From assembly GCF_040686855.1 (NCBI RefSeq), contig NZ_JBFBOG010000002.1, positions 1,240,001-1,304,000 on the forward strand: DNA of 64,000 nucleotides. The letters run 5' to 3'. Position numbers and translations under genes: made by a program. This document shows positions 49,554 through 58,345 of the stretch, piece by piece. Every line of letters begins with the position of its first letter. Positions within the stretch are counted from its first letter, which is position 1. Origin of the DNA: Leifsonia sp040686855. GTDB taxonomy: Bacteria > Actinomycetota > Actinomycetes > Actinomycetales > Microbacteriaceae. The notes under the pieces are model-generated. The model was not told where the DNA came from. It saw nothing but the letters and a program-made list of their open reading frames with translations, and made no database searches.

Positions 49554-52109
49554 TCAGTTGATCGCCGGCTCGGTCAGCGCCTCCGCCACCGCCTGCTCGA
49601 CGCCGAGCTCGCGTCCCTCCGCGACCGCCGCGGCCAGGCGACCGGGAGCAGTCACCGCGGCCAGTCGATCCAGGTAGCGCTGGTGGAACGTGAATGTCGG
49701 GCCGTTGTGCGTGCCCGACCGCTCGCGCAGCGCGTGCGCCGCCCCGGCGAGGCGCCCGGCCCGGTCCACGTCGCCCGCGAGAGCGGCGACCGCGGCCAGT
49801 CCTTCGAGCCCGTACGCGATGCCCTCGATGTGGCCGAGCGAGGTCGAGAGGGTGACGCTCAGGGCGAAGTCCTTGCGGGCGTCCTCCGGCGACCCGAGCA
49901 GGAGGTGCGCCCAGCCCAGGTGGTAGGCGGCGATGCGGCCGCCGACGGCATCCCCGCTGCGCTGCGTCAGGGCCAGCGACTCGTCGAAACGCTCGAAGGC
50001 GGTGTGGAGGTGCTGCTGAAGAAGGGCCACGCGCCCGAGCAGGACCAGTGCCATCGACTCGCCCCAGCCGTCACCGGTCTCCCGGAACAGCGCGAGGCTG
50101 CGGTCCATCACCTCGCCGGCCCGGGCGGTGTCCGGCTTCTCGCCCGCCATGAGGGCGAGCGCGAGGGAGATCATCGCCATCGCCTCGCCGGAGCGGTCCC
50201 CGCAGCGGCGGAACAGGTCGGCGGCCTCGGAGAGGTCGGCGGCGACCCGGCCGTCCGGGTCCTTCCAGAAGCGGATCGTCCGCGTGAAGTAGAGCGCGAT
50301 GGCCCGCGTGCGGTCCTGCAGCGTGTCGCCGGACTGCAGTGGTTCATCCATCCATGTGCGCACCTCGCCGAGCAGCCCGGTGACCCAGAAGTAGAGGAAC
50401 AGCGGGAAGGCCAGCTGAGCGGCGCGGTCCCAGTCGCGGGCATCCAGGAGGTAGCGCTCCGCCGCCCGCAGGTTGTCGCGCTCGTCGCCGAGCCGCTGCA
50501 TCCACTCGCGCTGCCCGCCGGCCTTGAGCGGCAGCCGAGCCCGCGCACCGAGGTCGATGAAGTACCGCGCGTGGGCCTCCCGCGCGCTGTCCAGCTCGCC
50601 GTCGGTCGCCAGCTGCTCCCGGGCGTACTCGCGCACGATGGCCTGCATCGTGAAGCGCGGGCGGTCGTCGCTGTCGTGCTGCGACACCAGGCTGGAGTCG
50701 ATCAGCACCGCGAGCTCGCTGAGCACGTCCATCCCGTCGCCGTCGCCGACCGACTCCGCCGCCTCCAGGGTGAATCCGCCCTCGAAGACGCCGAGCCGGG
50801 CCAGCATGCGACGCTGGTCGGAAGTCAGCAGCTGCGTGCTCCACTCGATGGTGCGGCGGATGGTCTGCTGTCGCTCCGGGAGGTCGCGGGAGCCGCCGAC
50901 GAGCACCGACAGCCGGCGGTCGAGGCGGTCCAGCAGTTCGGCGGGGGAGAGGACGCGGATGCGGGCCGCGGCGAGCTCGATCGCGAGCGGGGCGCCGTCG
51001 AGGGCGGCGCAGACGCGCGCGACCGCTTCCTGGTTCTCCGGCGTGATCTCGAAGTCGGGCTTCACGGCGTGCGCGCGCTCCACGAACAGGTTCACCGCCG
51101 AGTCCTCGGCGAGCGGACCCACCTCGTAGCTCTGCTCCGCGCTCACGCGCAGCAGGGAGCGGCTGGTCACCAGGATGGAGAGGCCGGGCGCGGCGGCGAG
51201 CAATCCGGTCAACTGGGGGGCCGCGTCCAGCACCTGCTCGAAGTTGTCGAGCACGAGCAGGATGCGCCGGTCCCGCAACGCGGTGACCAGATTGTCCAGG
51301 ATGGGCGCGTCTCCGGTGTCGCGCACGCCGAGCGCCTGCGCGATGCGGTTGGGCACCCGCTGCGGGTCGTGCACGGCCGAGAGGTCGACGAAGACGGCGC
51401 CGTCCTCGAAGTCCTGCGCGGCTGCGCGGGCGGCGGCGATCGCGAGCCGGCTCTTGCCGATCCCTCCCGGGCCGGCCAGCGTGACGAACCGGGTGCCGTG
51501 ACGCAGCCGGTCGACGATCGAGGCGATGTCGTCGTCGCGTCCGACCAGGCCGGTGAGCGGCACCGGGAGGCGCACCGGCTCGACCACGCGGTCGGCGTCG
51601 CTGGCCACGTCGGCGGTGACGGCGGACCGGCTCATGTCGAAGCGCTCGGCGAGCAGCGTGGCCAGATCGTTCTCGATCAGTCCCGCCAGCTCCTTCGGCG
51701 TCTCGAAGTACTTGTAGGCGGCGCGGTCGTCGTCCCGGATGCGAGCGAGCAGGGCGGCGAGCTTCGGCTCCCGGTCGTCGGCGGGGCTCTTCACGTAGAG
51801 GAGGCGCGGCAGCTCGGGCGGGCAGAGGTTGTACTCGTCCTCGAGTCCGGAGACCTCCTCGTCCGGTGCGGTCCAGCCGTAGCGCTCCCAGTACAGGCCG
51901 ATGAACACGTCGCTCTGCTCGAGGTAGGCCCGGTAGAGCTCTCGCGGGGGATGGGGACGGGCGCCCAGCTCGAACATCACGGGGGCGAGATGGAGGCGTT
52001 CGATGGCCGTCCGCGCGGCCCGGCGCTCGGCGGCGAGCTCCTGCAGCGTGGAGGAGACGAAGATCCGGAGCCGCTGGTCCGGCGTGCGGATCACGTGAGG
52101 ACTGCTCAT
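49554..52109 (-). CDS. STAND ATPase: DUF4062, NB-ARC and TPR repeats
   Basis: An 851-residue protein in three parts. Residues 12-105 are DUF4062 (RIFVSSTLQELAAERRAART; SDVFIGLYWERYGW), a TIR-related-looking fold. Residues 180-500 are an NB-ARC/AAA-type ATPase: GLVGRDDDI, Walker A GPGGIGKS (213-220), Walker B LLVLDN (284-289), SILVTSRS (311-318), and DGAPLAIELAAARIRVLSP. From about 560 on, TPR-like helices (GEAMAMISLALALMAGE; GESMALVLLGRVALLQQ). No DNA-binding HTH follows, so a transcription role is not evident. Proteins of this design sense a signal and oligomerise; some are antiviral. The role here is open. Confidence 0.85.
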   Translation of the reverse strand: MSSPHVIRTPDQRLRIFVSSTLQELAAERRAARTAIERLHLAPVMFELGARPHPPRELYRAYLEQSDVFIGLYWERYGWTAPDEEVSGLEDEYNLCPPELPRLLYVKSPADDREPKLAALLARIRDDDRAAYKYFETPKELAGLIENDLATLLAERFDMSRSAVTADVASDADRVVEPVRLPVPLTGLVGRDDDIASIVDRLRHGTRFVTLAGPGGIGKSRLAIAAARAAAQDFEDGAVFVDLSAVHDPQRVPNRIAQALGVRDTGDAPILDNLVTALRDRRILLVLDNFEQVLDAAPQLTGLLAAAPGLSILVTSRSLLRVSAEQSYEVGPLAEDSAVNLFVERAHAVKPDFEITPENQEAVARVCAALDGAPLAIELAAARIRVLSPAELLDRLDRRLSVLVGGSRDLPERQQTIRRTIEWSTQLLTSDQRRMLARLGVFEGGFTLEAAESVGDGDGMDVLSELAVLIDSSLVSQHDSDDRPRFTMQAIVREYAREQLATDGELDSAREAHARYFIDLGARARLPLKAGGQREWMQRLGDERDNLRAAERYLLDARDWDRAAQLAFPLFLYFWVTGLLGEVRTWMDEPLQSGDTLQDRTRAIALYFTRTIRFWKDPDGRVAADLSEAADLFRRCGDRSGEAMAMISLALALMAGEKPDTARAGEVMDRSLALFRETGDGWGESMALVLLGRVALLQQHLHTAFERFDESLALTQRSGDAVGGRIAAYHLGWAHLLLGSPEDARKDFALSVTLSTSLGHIEGIAYGLEGLAAVAALAGDVDRAGRLAGAAHALRERSGTHNGPTFTFHQRYLDRLAAVTAPGRLAAAVAEGRELGVEQAVAEALTEPAIN

Positions 52110-52235
52110 GTAACGTCATTCTGTTGCGTTCGTATGCGCTTGTACAGAGGTTTGTGCGCGCGACGCGTATAACACGGTCGCCGTAGGCAGCACAAGGCTC
52201 TACAGCCGCCTCGCGGACGGGCGTTTGCTAGGCGT

Positions 52236-52511
52236 GTGAAAGAAATCGCCTGGTACGTCCTCGGGTTCTCCGCCGCCGTCTGCGCGCTGGCGTTCGGGCT
52301 GCTCCTGGCACCGGATGCGGGCGACGCCCGCGAGGTCTCGGGAGGGCTGCTGCAGCACCTGTCTCCCACCGAGTGGGCCGACCTCGTCGTCGCACTCGTG
52401 TTCGGGCTGATCGCGTTCGTCAGCGGCAGCTACCTGACGTCTCGCGCGGCCGCCGAATCCGACGACACCGTGGTGACGGTGGAGCTGCTTCCGGCCGAGA
52501 CGGCCGCCTGA
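52236..52511 (+). CDS. Small two-span membrane protein
   Basis: A 91-residue protein from GTG 52236. One span (AWYVLGFSAAVCALAFGLLL) and a second (WADLVVALVFGLIAFVSGSY) flank a short loop (APDAGDAREVSGGLLQHLSP). The C-terminal tail is acidic. It is divergent from the STAND ATPase gene and convergent with the reductase gene at 52533. No family recognised. Confidence 0.65.
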   Translation: MKEIAWYVLGFSAAVCALAFGLLLAPDAGDAREVSGGLLQHLSPTEWADLVVALVFGLIAFVSGSYLTSRAAAESDDTVVTVELLPAETAA

Positions 52512-52532
52512 GCCCCACCGCCACACGGTGAG

Positions 52533-53180
52533 TCACATGTCGCGGTAGCGCTTCGCCGCCGCCAGCGCGTCGCGCAGTCCCGCCGCGTCGAACCGCTTCA
52601 CGTACGCCGGGGTGTCGCGCTGGGCGCGCCATCCTTCGGCCAGTTCGCCGATGTCCACCGGGTCGAAGCCGAACTCGTCGATGAGTTCGGCGACCCGCTC
52701 CCGCGCCCCGGCGTCATCGCCCGCCACGATGAGCGCGCGGCGCCCCTCGCTGCCGGCCGGCTGGCTCTGGCTGGTGAGCTCTCGGGCGCCGATGTGGTTG
52801 AACGCCTTCACGACCTTGGAGGTCGGCAGCACCTTCTGCAGGCGCTCGGCGACGGTCGTCGACTCGTCGTCCAGCTCCGCGATGTGGCCGTCGCGCTGCG
52901 GGTAGTAGTTGTTGGTGTCGATCACGATCTTGCCCGCAAGCTCGTCGACCGGCAGGGTGGCCTCCGCGGCGAGCGGGGTGGTCACCACGACGATGTCGCC
53001 CGCAGCGGCCGCCTCGGCGGGGGTCGTCGCGCGGGCGTGCTCGCCGAGCTCGTCGACGAGGCCCTGCAGGGTCTTCGGGCCGCGGGAATTGCTGAGCACC
53101 ACGTCGTAGCCGCGCGCGACCGCGAGGCGCGCGAGCTGGGATCCGATGTGGCCTGAACCGATGAGTCCGATAGTGGTCAT
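52533..53180 (-). CDS. NADPH-dependent F420 reductase-like oxidoreductase
   Basis: A 215-residue Rossmann protein: TTIGLIGSGHIGSQLARLAV (GxGxxG), VVLSNSRGPKTL (the SNSRGP stretch binds the NADP phosphate), GDIVVVTTPLAAEATLPVDE, KIVIDTNNYYPQRDGHIAEL, and SKVVKAFNHIGARELTSQSQ. These features match the NpdG/F420-dependent NADP reductase superfamily more closely than the similar protein at 32117-32773. It may equalise F420H2 and NADPH, or act as a general NADPH reductase. Confidence 0.85.
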   Translation of the reverse strand: MTTIGLIGSGHIGSQLARLAVARGYDVVLSNSRGPKTLQGLVDELGEHARATTPAEAAAAGDIVVVTTPLAAEATLPVDELAGKIVIDTNNYYPQRDGHIAELDDESTTVAERLQKVLPTSKVVKAFNHIGARELTSQSQPAGSEGRRALIVAGDDAGARERVAELIDEFGFDPVDIGELAEGWRAQRDTPAYVKRFDAAGLRDALAAAKRYRDM

Positions 53181-53235
53181 GGTCGGGGCAACCGCGGGCG
53201 TCGCCGCCGGATTCCCGTCCGGGGTGAGAGTCCGC

Positions 53236-54432
53236 TCAGCCGCAGAGCCCGACTCCCGCCGAGGTGAGGATCACCGTGCGGTTCTGCTCCGCCAGCGCGT
53301 CCGAGTAGGCGCCCGACGCATCCGTCTCCGCCTTCCAGCCGCACCACTCGTAGCCGACCCCGGCGGTCTGCAGCGACGCGGCGGGCACGCCGAGCGCGAC
53401 GAGCGCCGCCTTGACGGCGTCCGCCCGTCTCAGCGACAGGGCCGTGTCGGCGGCGTTGTTCTTCGCCTGGTCCTTGGAGGCGGTCCCGGTGATCGTCACG
53501 GTCTTGCCGTTCTGCTCGATGGCGGGCACCAGGGTGGCGAGCACCTTCTGCGCGGCAGCCGGGTCGGAGAACGACGCGGTGTCCTTCGTGAACAGCAGGT
53601 CGCTGTTCCGGATGACGACGGGCTTCGTCCAGTCGGTCTTGGTCGCGACCGCCTCGACCGTCACCGGCGTGACGGCGGGGAGGGACGCGGCGGCGGTACC
53701 CGACGCGGGCTCCGGCAGCAGCGACAGCGTGCCGCCCGCGGCCGTGATCACCGCCGACCAGATCGCCTCGAGGTTGCTGCGCGCCGGGACGGTGAGCGGC
53801 TGCTGCGCGCCCGCGACGTCGCCCATGCCGGACCAGTAGACGGTCACGCCCTTCAGGTCGGAGGGGAGGAGGTTGCGCGCGGTGAGGTCGGCGACGACCT
53901 GCGCCGGATCGGCGTAGAGCAGGCCGGTGCCGGCGAAGTTCAGCGGGTCGGTGGTCTGGAGGCCGCTGCCGACGACGATGACGCCCATCGGGTCGCTGCC
54001 CAGGTTGCGCGCCGCCTGGTCGATCGCGCCGAGGAAGTCGACCTCCGGCGCGCTCGCCTTGAGTCCGTCGATGTACGACGTGATCTGGGTCAGCTTCGTG
54101 CGCTGGTCGTTCTGGCAGACGATCGCATCCTGCGCCGACGATCCGAGCGCCGTCGTTCCCATGACCTGGGGGGTGCCGGAGGGGACGACGACCGTCACCG
54201 AGCCGTTCGTCTTGCCCGCCGCCTCCAGCTGCGAGGAGGCGGACGCGGGGAGTGCGACGGCGGGAGCGTTCGCGGTGCTGCCGGCCACCACGCCGAGGTT
54301 GCGCTTGTGCGACTGGTCGCAGGCCTCGCCGGAGGCGGTGGCGGGCGTGCACGCGGTGAGGCCGGCCGTGATCGCGACGAGGGCGGCCGCGGCGGCGACC
54401 AGGCGGGGGCGGATGCGGGGACGGGGACTCAC
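53236..54432 (-). CDS. OmpA-like lipoprotein, last gene of an envelope operon
   Basis: A 398-residue lipoprotein starting at GTG 54432, overlapping the upstream stop (GTGA). The signal ends in VAITAGLTACTPATA (lipobox LTAC). The middle (VTVVVPSGTPQVM; PMGVIVVGSGLQTTDPLNFA; LKGVTVYWSGMGDVAGAQQP) looks like a VWA-type fold. The C-terminal ~110 residues are an OmpA-like domain (TVTITGTASKDQAKNNAADT then LSLRRADAVKAAL), the module that binds peptidoglycan. In a Gram-positive cell it would tether membrane to wall. The exact role is unknown. Confidence 0.82.
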   Translation of the reverse strand: MSPRPRIRPRLVAAAAALVAITAGLTACTPATASGEACDQSHKRNLGVVAGSTANAPAVALPASASSQLEAAGKTNGSVTVVVPSGTPQVMGTTALGSSAQDAIVCQNDQRTKLTQITSYIDGLKASAPEVDFLGAIDQAARNLGSDPMGVIVVGSGLQTTDPLNFAGTGLLYADPAQVVADLTARNLLPSDLKGVTVYWSGMGDVAGAQQPLTVPARSNLEAIWSAVITAAGGTLSLLPEPASGTAAASLPAVTPVTVEAVATKTDWTKPVVIRNSDLLFTKDTASFSDPAAAQKVLATLVPAIEQNGKTVTITGTASKDQAKNNAADTALSLRRADAVKAALVALGVPAASLQTAGVGYEWCGWKAETDASGAYSDALAEQNRTVILTSAGVGLCG

Positions 54433-55316
54433 TGGGCGCCTCCGCTCGGGCCGGCCGGGGCGGTCGGCGGCAGCGGCGGCACCACGTCCGGCGCTTCGAC
54501 GCTGCGGCGCGACCGCAGCTCGCGGATGATCTGGCTGGTGCTCTCGGGATCGCGTTCCCGCTGCGCCAGGCGGGTGGCGAGCTGGGCGCGCACCACATCC
54601 ATCCGCGAGTGGAAGGTGACGCGCGCTCCGGTGTACCGGACGGCGTCGTGCGCGTCGAGCAGCATCGCGGAGCGGGTGCGCTCCTGCGCGGCGACGGCCT
54701 CGCCGAGCAGTCGATCGCGGTGCACGCGCAGCCGCGCCGCGTGTGCGTGCGCCTTCTCGGCCGCGGTCAGCAGCGGCCTGGTCGTGAGCCAGGCGACGAC
54801 GAAGCTGATCGCTCCCGAGGTGACGAGCACGCCGAGCATGAGAAAGGCCATGATCGTGTCCGGGGCGGTCCACGAGAAGCCCGCGGGCGCGGCGGTCTGC
54901 GAGCCGCCGACCAGGCCGGTGAGGCCGCCCGCGCTCTGCGCGTCGATGCCCGCCTTGATCCGGGCGACGGTGATCGCCGCCAGGATGGCCGCCCAGACCA
55001 GAGCGAGCACGATCGAGACCGCGATCCACCGGCGCGACATGACCCCGGCCTGCACGCGACGCAGCAGGATGGCGGTCACGTGCGGGAGCGTCACCACGGC
55101 GAGCGAGATGCCCAGGGTGATCACGTACATCTGCACGCCGATGGACCCGTACTGGCTGTCGTTGCGCAGCAGAAGGGTCAGCGCCTGCGCGAGCAGGATG
55201 TAGTCCACCGCGATCATGGCGACCAGCAGCACGTAGACGAGCACGTGCGCGAGCGGGGAGACGTGCCCGACGCGCGGGCGCATCCGGGGAGGGCGGGAGA
55301 CGATGTCGCGAGCCAT
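54429..55316 (-). CDS. Multi-span membrane protein of the envelope operon
   Basis: A 295-residue protein from ATG 55316. Spans include VLVYVLLVAMIAVDYILLAQ, YVITLGISLAVVTLPHV, WIAVSIVLALVWAAILAAIT and TIMAFLMLGVLVTSGAISF. An extracellular Gly-rich loop lies between spans three and four. The C-terminal ~110 residues are a charged coiled coil (AEKAHAHAARLRVHRDRLLG; AQERTRSAMLLDAHDAVRY) ending in a Pro-rich tail. Two small coiled-coil genes precede it and the OmpA-like lipoprotein gene follows, suggesting one membrane complex. No family recognised. Confidence 0.75.
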   Translation of the reverse strand: MARDIVSRPPRMRPRVGHVSPLAHVLVYVLLVAMIAVDYILLAQALTLLLRNDSQYGSIGVQMYVITLGISLAVVTLPHVTAILLRRVQAGVMSRRWIAVSIVLALVWAAILAAITVARIKAGIDAQSAGGLTGLVGGSQTAAPAGFSWTAPDTIMAFLMLGVLVTSGAISFVVAWLTTRPLLTAAEKAHAHAARLRVHRDRLLGEAVAAQERTRSAMLLDAHDAVRYTGARVTFHSRMDVVRAQLATRLAQRERDPESTSQIIRELRSRRSVEAPDVVPPLPPTAPAGPSGGAQ

Positions 55317-55325
55317 GGCGGCCTC

Positions 55326-55679
55326 TCAGGCGTAGGTGTGGAAGTCGGGATCGTGACCGGCGAGCTTGGCGTCCAGCCGCTCGGCGTCCACGTCGGCGCG
55401 GCGGATGTCCGTCTCGACCCGGTCGAGGGCGCGTCGGATCAGCTCCTCACGCGCCTGCGCCTCCGCCACGCGGGCGGACGCGACGGCGACGTTGCGGGTG
55501 CGCTGCCGCTCCAGGTCGGCGACGCCGGCCCGCTCGAAGGCGGCGAGCTCGTGCTCGAACACCTCCAGGGTCTCGACGTCGACCGCGTGGCGCATCCGGC
55601 GCAGCCGCCAGAGCAGACGGCGGCGCAGGCCGCCGGTGCGGGGGACGCGGTAGTCCTTCAGTCGTTCACGCCGGGGCAT
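55326..55679 (-). CDS. Small coiled-coil protein of the envelope operon
   Basis: A 117-residue soluble protein from ATG 55679, with CCAGGAGGACC directly upstream. A basic start (RRERLKDYRVPRTGGLRRRL) is followed by a long charged coiled coil (VFEHELAAFERAGVADLERQ; AREELIRRALDRVETDIRRA). It overlaps the previous gene by 14 nt and is 9 nt from the membrane protein gene. No named domain; it probably binds partners in the same operon. Confidence 0.72.
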   Translation of the reverse strand: MPRRERLKDYRVPRTGGLRRRLLWRLRRMRHAVDVETLEVFEHELAAFERAGVADLERQRTRNVAVASARVAEAQAREELIRRALDRVETDIRRADVDAERLDAKLAGHDPDFHTYA

Positions 55680-56280
55680 CGGTCCTCCTGGGGTCGGTCT
55701 CGTGCGGTGCGATCGGATGCAGCGCATCCACCGCGGTGCCGCGCGACGACAGCCAGCCGGCGCGGCGGATCGGGGCGGGCTGCGCGGCCACGCGCCCGGA
55801 CGTCGCCCGCCGCAACGCGCCCCAGTACACGGCGGTCCGCTCGTCGGTGCGGTCGAACCTGCGGGCGGCGCGGAGCTGCGCGGCGGTGAAGCGGGCGTTG
55901 ATGAGCGCGCTGAGCTGGTCCGCGCGGCGGTGCGCCCGGCGGATGCGGCGCTCCAGGCGGCGCAGCTCCTCGAAAGCGGGGCCCTGACCCTCGGCGATCC
56001 GCAGCCGGTCGGCCTCGGGCAGCCGCTCCAGCCGGTCGTCGTACGCGTCGAGATCGGCGCGCAGCGCAGCCGTCACGACCCGGTGCTCGGTCAGCTCGCC
56101 GCGCATGTCGCGGAAGAAGCGCTGCTCCTCGCGCCGGGCGTACGCGTCGGCGCCGGCCTGCAGCGCGGCGACCGTCGGCGTGGTCGTCTCGGGGCCGGCG
56201 GCCGGTGCGTCGTGCACGGCCGCCGCGTCGCTGCGCGCCTGCCGGGACAGGCGCCATCGGGCCAGGGGTCCGGCTCTCAC
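55666..56280 (-). CDS. Coiled-coil protein, first gene of the envelope operon
   Basis: A 204-residue soluble protein. I chose GTG 56280 after a weak CGGAG; the frame stays open far upstream, so the start is uncertain. The core is helical and charged: ARREEQRFFRDMRGELTEHR, LDAYDDRLERLPEADRL, AFEELRRLERRIRRAHRRAD. It ends with LRAARRFDRTDERTAVYWGA. No signal or span. It leads a tightly packed operon whose other products are a second coiled-coil protein, a membrane protein and an OmpA-like lipoprotein. Confidence 0.65.
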   Translation of the reverse strand: MRAGPLARWRLSRQARSDAAAVHDAPAAGPETTTPTVAALQAGADAYARREEQRFFRDMRGELTEHRVVTAALRADLDAYDDRLERLPEADRLRIAEGQGPAFEELRRLERRIRRAHRRADQLSALINARFTAAQLRAARRFDRTDERTAVYWGALRRATSGRVAAQPAPIRRAGWLSSRGTAVDALHPIAPHETDPRRTDAPA

Positions 56281-56399
56281 CGGCGCTCCGGGTGTCGCTG
56301 CGTCATAACGCGGCAGCGTAGGGAGCGGGCCTGTGCGTCGGCTAGGTAGCAGTCGAAGGAACCCCGAACGTGACCGAACCGTGACCCGCTGCGGACGCC

Positions 56400-57080
56400 T
56401 CAGCCGGCCTCGACCGCGAGGGCGTCCAGGTAGCCGGCGTAGCCGCGCGGAGCACGGCCGGCCAGGCGTGCGGAGGTGATGACCGGCTCGCGCTCGGACG
56501 ACAGCACGACGGCCCCGGAGCGGCGCAGCCGCTCGGCGAGGTCGACGTCCTCCGCGGTGTCCAGCGGCGCGACCCCGCCCGCCGCGCGGTAGGCCGACGC
56601 CCGCATCCCCAGGTTGGCGCCGTGCACGTGGCCCAGCGTCGCGCCGGGCGGGTGGCTGTCGAGCCACACCGTGCGGCGCACCGGGTCCAGGTCGTCCAGC
56701 ACCGGAACGACCGCGCCGATGTACGCGTCCGCCCGGGCGGCCGCGCGCAGGTGCTCCGCGAGCCAGTTACGCGGGACGGTGCTGTCGGCGTCGGTGAAGG
56801 CCAGCCAGAGGCCATCGGCGGCGCTCGCCGCCAGGGCGAGCTCCACGCCGTGCGCCCGGCTGCGGCCGACGTTGCTGAAGGCGACGGACGCGGTCCGCAC
56901 CTGCGGATGCCGGTCGGCGATCTCCGCCGAACGGTCGGTGCACGCGTCGAGGACGAGCACGACGTCCACGGGCACGCCGACGCGATCGGCGGCAGCCTCG
57001 ACCGAGGAGAGGCACGCGTCCAGCGTCCTCTCCTCATCGCGCGCCGGGATCACCACGGCGATCCGGCGGACCGGCGTCAC
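56400..57080 (-). CDS. Family 2 glycosyltransferase
   Basis: A 226-residue GT-A enzyme starting at GTG 57080, overlapping the upstream stop. RIAVVIPARDEERTLDACLS is the nucleotide-sugar entry strand. VDVVLVLDACTDRSAEIAD and WLAFTDADSTVPRNWLAEHL (DxD motif) bind metal and sugar nucleotide. GHVHGANLGMRASAYRAAGG and TAEDVDLAERLR (the ED motif) belong to the acceptor side. It lacks membrane spans. It is the last gene of a three-gene cluster with a PIG-L/methyltransferase fusion and an acyl-CoA-dehydrogenase-like protein. Confidence 0.87.
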   Translation of the reverse strand: MTPVRRIAVVIPARDEERTLDACLSSVEAAADRVGVPVDVVLVLDACTDRSAEIADRHPQVRTASVAFSNVGRSRAHGVELALAASAADGLWLAFTDADSTVPRNWLAEHLRAAARADAYIGAVVPVLDDLDPVRRTVWLDSHPPGATLGHVHGANLGMRASAYRAAGGVAPLDTAEDVDLAERLRRSGAVVLSSEREPVITSARLAGRAPRGYAGYLDALAVEAG

Positions 57081-58345
57081 GCGAACACCTCCAGCACGAA
57101 CCCGGCGTCCTCGTGCACCACGACCCGAGACAGCGCGGAGCGCTCGCGGAACCGCGCATGCGCCGACGTCCCGGACTGCGCGAAGTCGTCCGCGTCGCCC
57201 GTCCAGTGGCACAGCAGCACCTCGCCGCCGGGGCGCAGCGAGGCGTGGATGCGGTCGATCACGGCATCCCATTCGTCCTCCGGCAGGTAGTAAGCGAGCT
57301 CCGAGACGACGACGAGATCGGCGTGGCCGGGCGGCCAGTCGCCGGGCACGCGCATCCGCTCGACCGTGGCGTGGGGCCGGTCGCGGACGCGCTCGGCGGC
57401 GGTCTCCACGGCGGCGGCCGACCCGTCCACCGCGAGCAGTTCGTCGCAGCGGTCGGCGAGGAGCGCCGTCGTCTCGCCCACCGAGCAGCCCAGCTCGATC
57501 ACGCGTCCGTAGCGCTCATGGGGGAGGGACGCCGCCAGCACGGCCCGCCGCCGGCGTTCGTACCAGCGGGTGCGGACCCGCCAGGGGTCATCCCGCTCCC
57601 GGTGCATCCTTTCGAAGTGCTCCTCGGCGCTGGGCGGCGGCGCGATCAGGATCTCGCGGCCGGTCGCGGCGCGCTCGACGAAGCCGGGTTCCAGCACGCC
57701 GTCGCGGTTCGCGGAGGTGCGGAGCTGGCTCGCGAAGCGGGACAGGGCCGCCCGTTTGCTGCGGCGGTCCGTCTCGGTCAGCGGGACGAGGTGCACGCGT
57801 TCCCACGGCACGTCCTCCAGGGTGCCCCACTGCCACAGCCAGACCGGGTACAGCAGTGCGCTCTCTCCGCGATCACGCACCGCGGCGGCGACCTCGCGGC
57901 CGAGCGTGCGGTGGTCGCCGTGGCGGTCGCCCGTCCACGGTGCGAGCAGCAGACGCTCGGCGTGACTCTCGGTGGGCAGCCGGTCGAGCAGGTCGGCGAT
58001 GAGCGTCCGCAGGGCGGGCGCGTGATGCTTGAGCGCGCCGTCGGGAAGGCCGAGCACCGTCACGCGGTCGGGGGCCGCCGCGACGCCGAGGTCGTCGAGG
58101 GCCGCCTCCAGCTCGCCGACGCGCTCCGGCGGATCGGCGGTCGCCACGACGACGCGGACGACCGATCCCGACCGCGCCGCACGGGCGATCAGGCCGCCGG
58201 CGCCCAGCGTCTCGTCGTCCGGATGGGCGGAGAAGACGACCAGTTCCTCCGGGAGCTCACCGAGCGGGGGCACCGCATCCCACTGGGTCGCGGCCTCCCA
58301 CGCCGCCGGCGTCGTCACGGAGACGCGCGGATCGAAGCTCACCAC
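57077..58345 (-). CDS. Fused PIG-L deacetylase and SAM methyltransferase
   Basis: A 422-residue two-domain enzyme. Residues 30-240 are a PIG-L/LmbE zinc deacetylase: ELVVFSAHPDDETLGAGGLI (AHPDDE motif) and APWTGDRHGDHRTLGREVAA, which supplies the second zinc His. Residues 260-422 are a class I methyltransferase (RVIELGCSVGETTALLADRC; LVVVSELAYYLPEDEWD) of the NodS-like type. PIG-L enzymes remove acetyl from N-acetylglucosamine-like sugars, so the protein may deacetylate and then methylate a sugar amine. It overlaps the genes on both sides (7 and 4 nt). Confidence 0.9.
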   Translation of the reverse strand: MVSFDPRVSVTTPAAWEAATQWDAVPPLGELPEELVVFSAHPDDETLGAGGLIARAARSGSVVRVVVATADPPERVGELEAALDDLGVAAAPDRVTVLGLPDGALKHHAPALRTLIADLLDRLPTESHAERLLLAPWTGDRHGDHRTLGREVAAAVRDRGESALLYPVWLWQWGTLEDVPWERVHLVPLTETDRRSKRAALSRFASQLRTSANRDGVLEPGFVERAATGREILIAPPPSAEEHFERMHRERDDPWRVRTRWYERRRRAVLAASLPHERYGRVIELGCSVGETTALLADRCDELLAVDGSAAAVETAAERVRDRPHATVERMRVPGDWPPGHADLVVVSELAYYLPEDEWDAVIDRIHASLRPGGEVLLCHWTGDADDFAQSGTSAHARFRERSALSRVVVHEDAGFVLEVFA

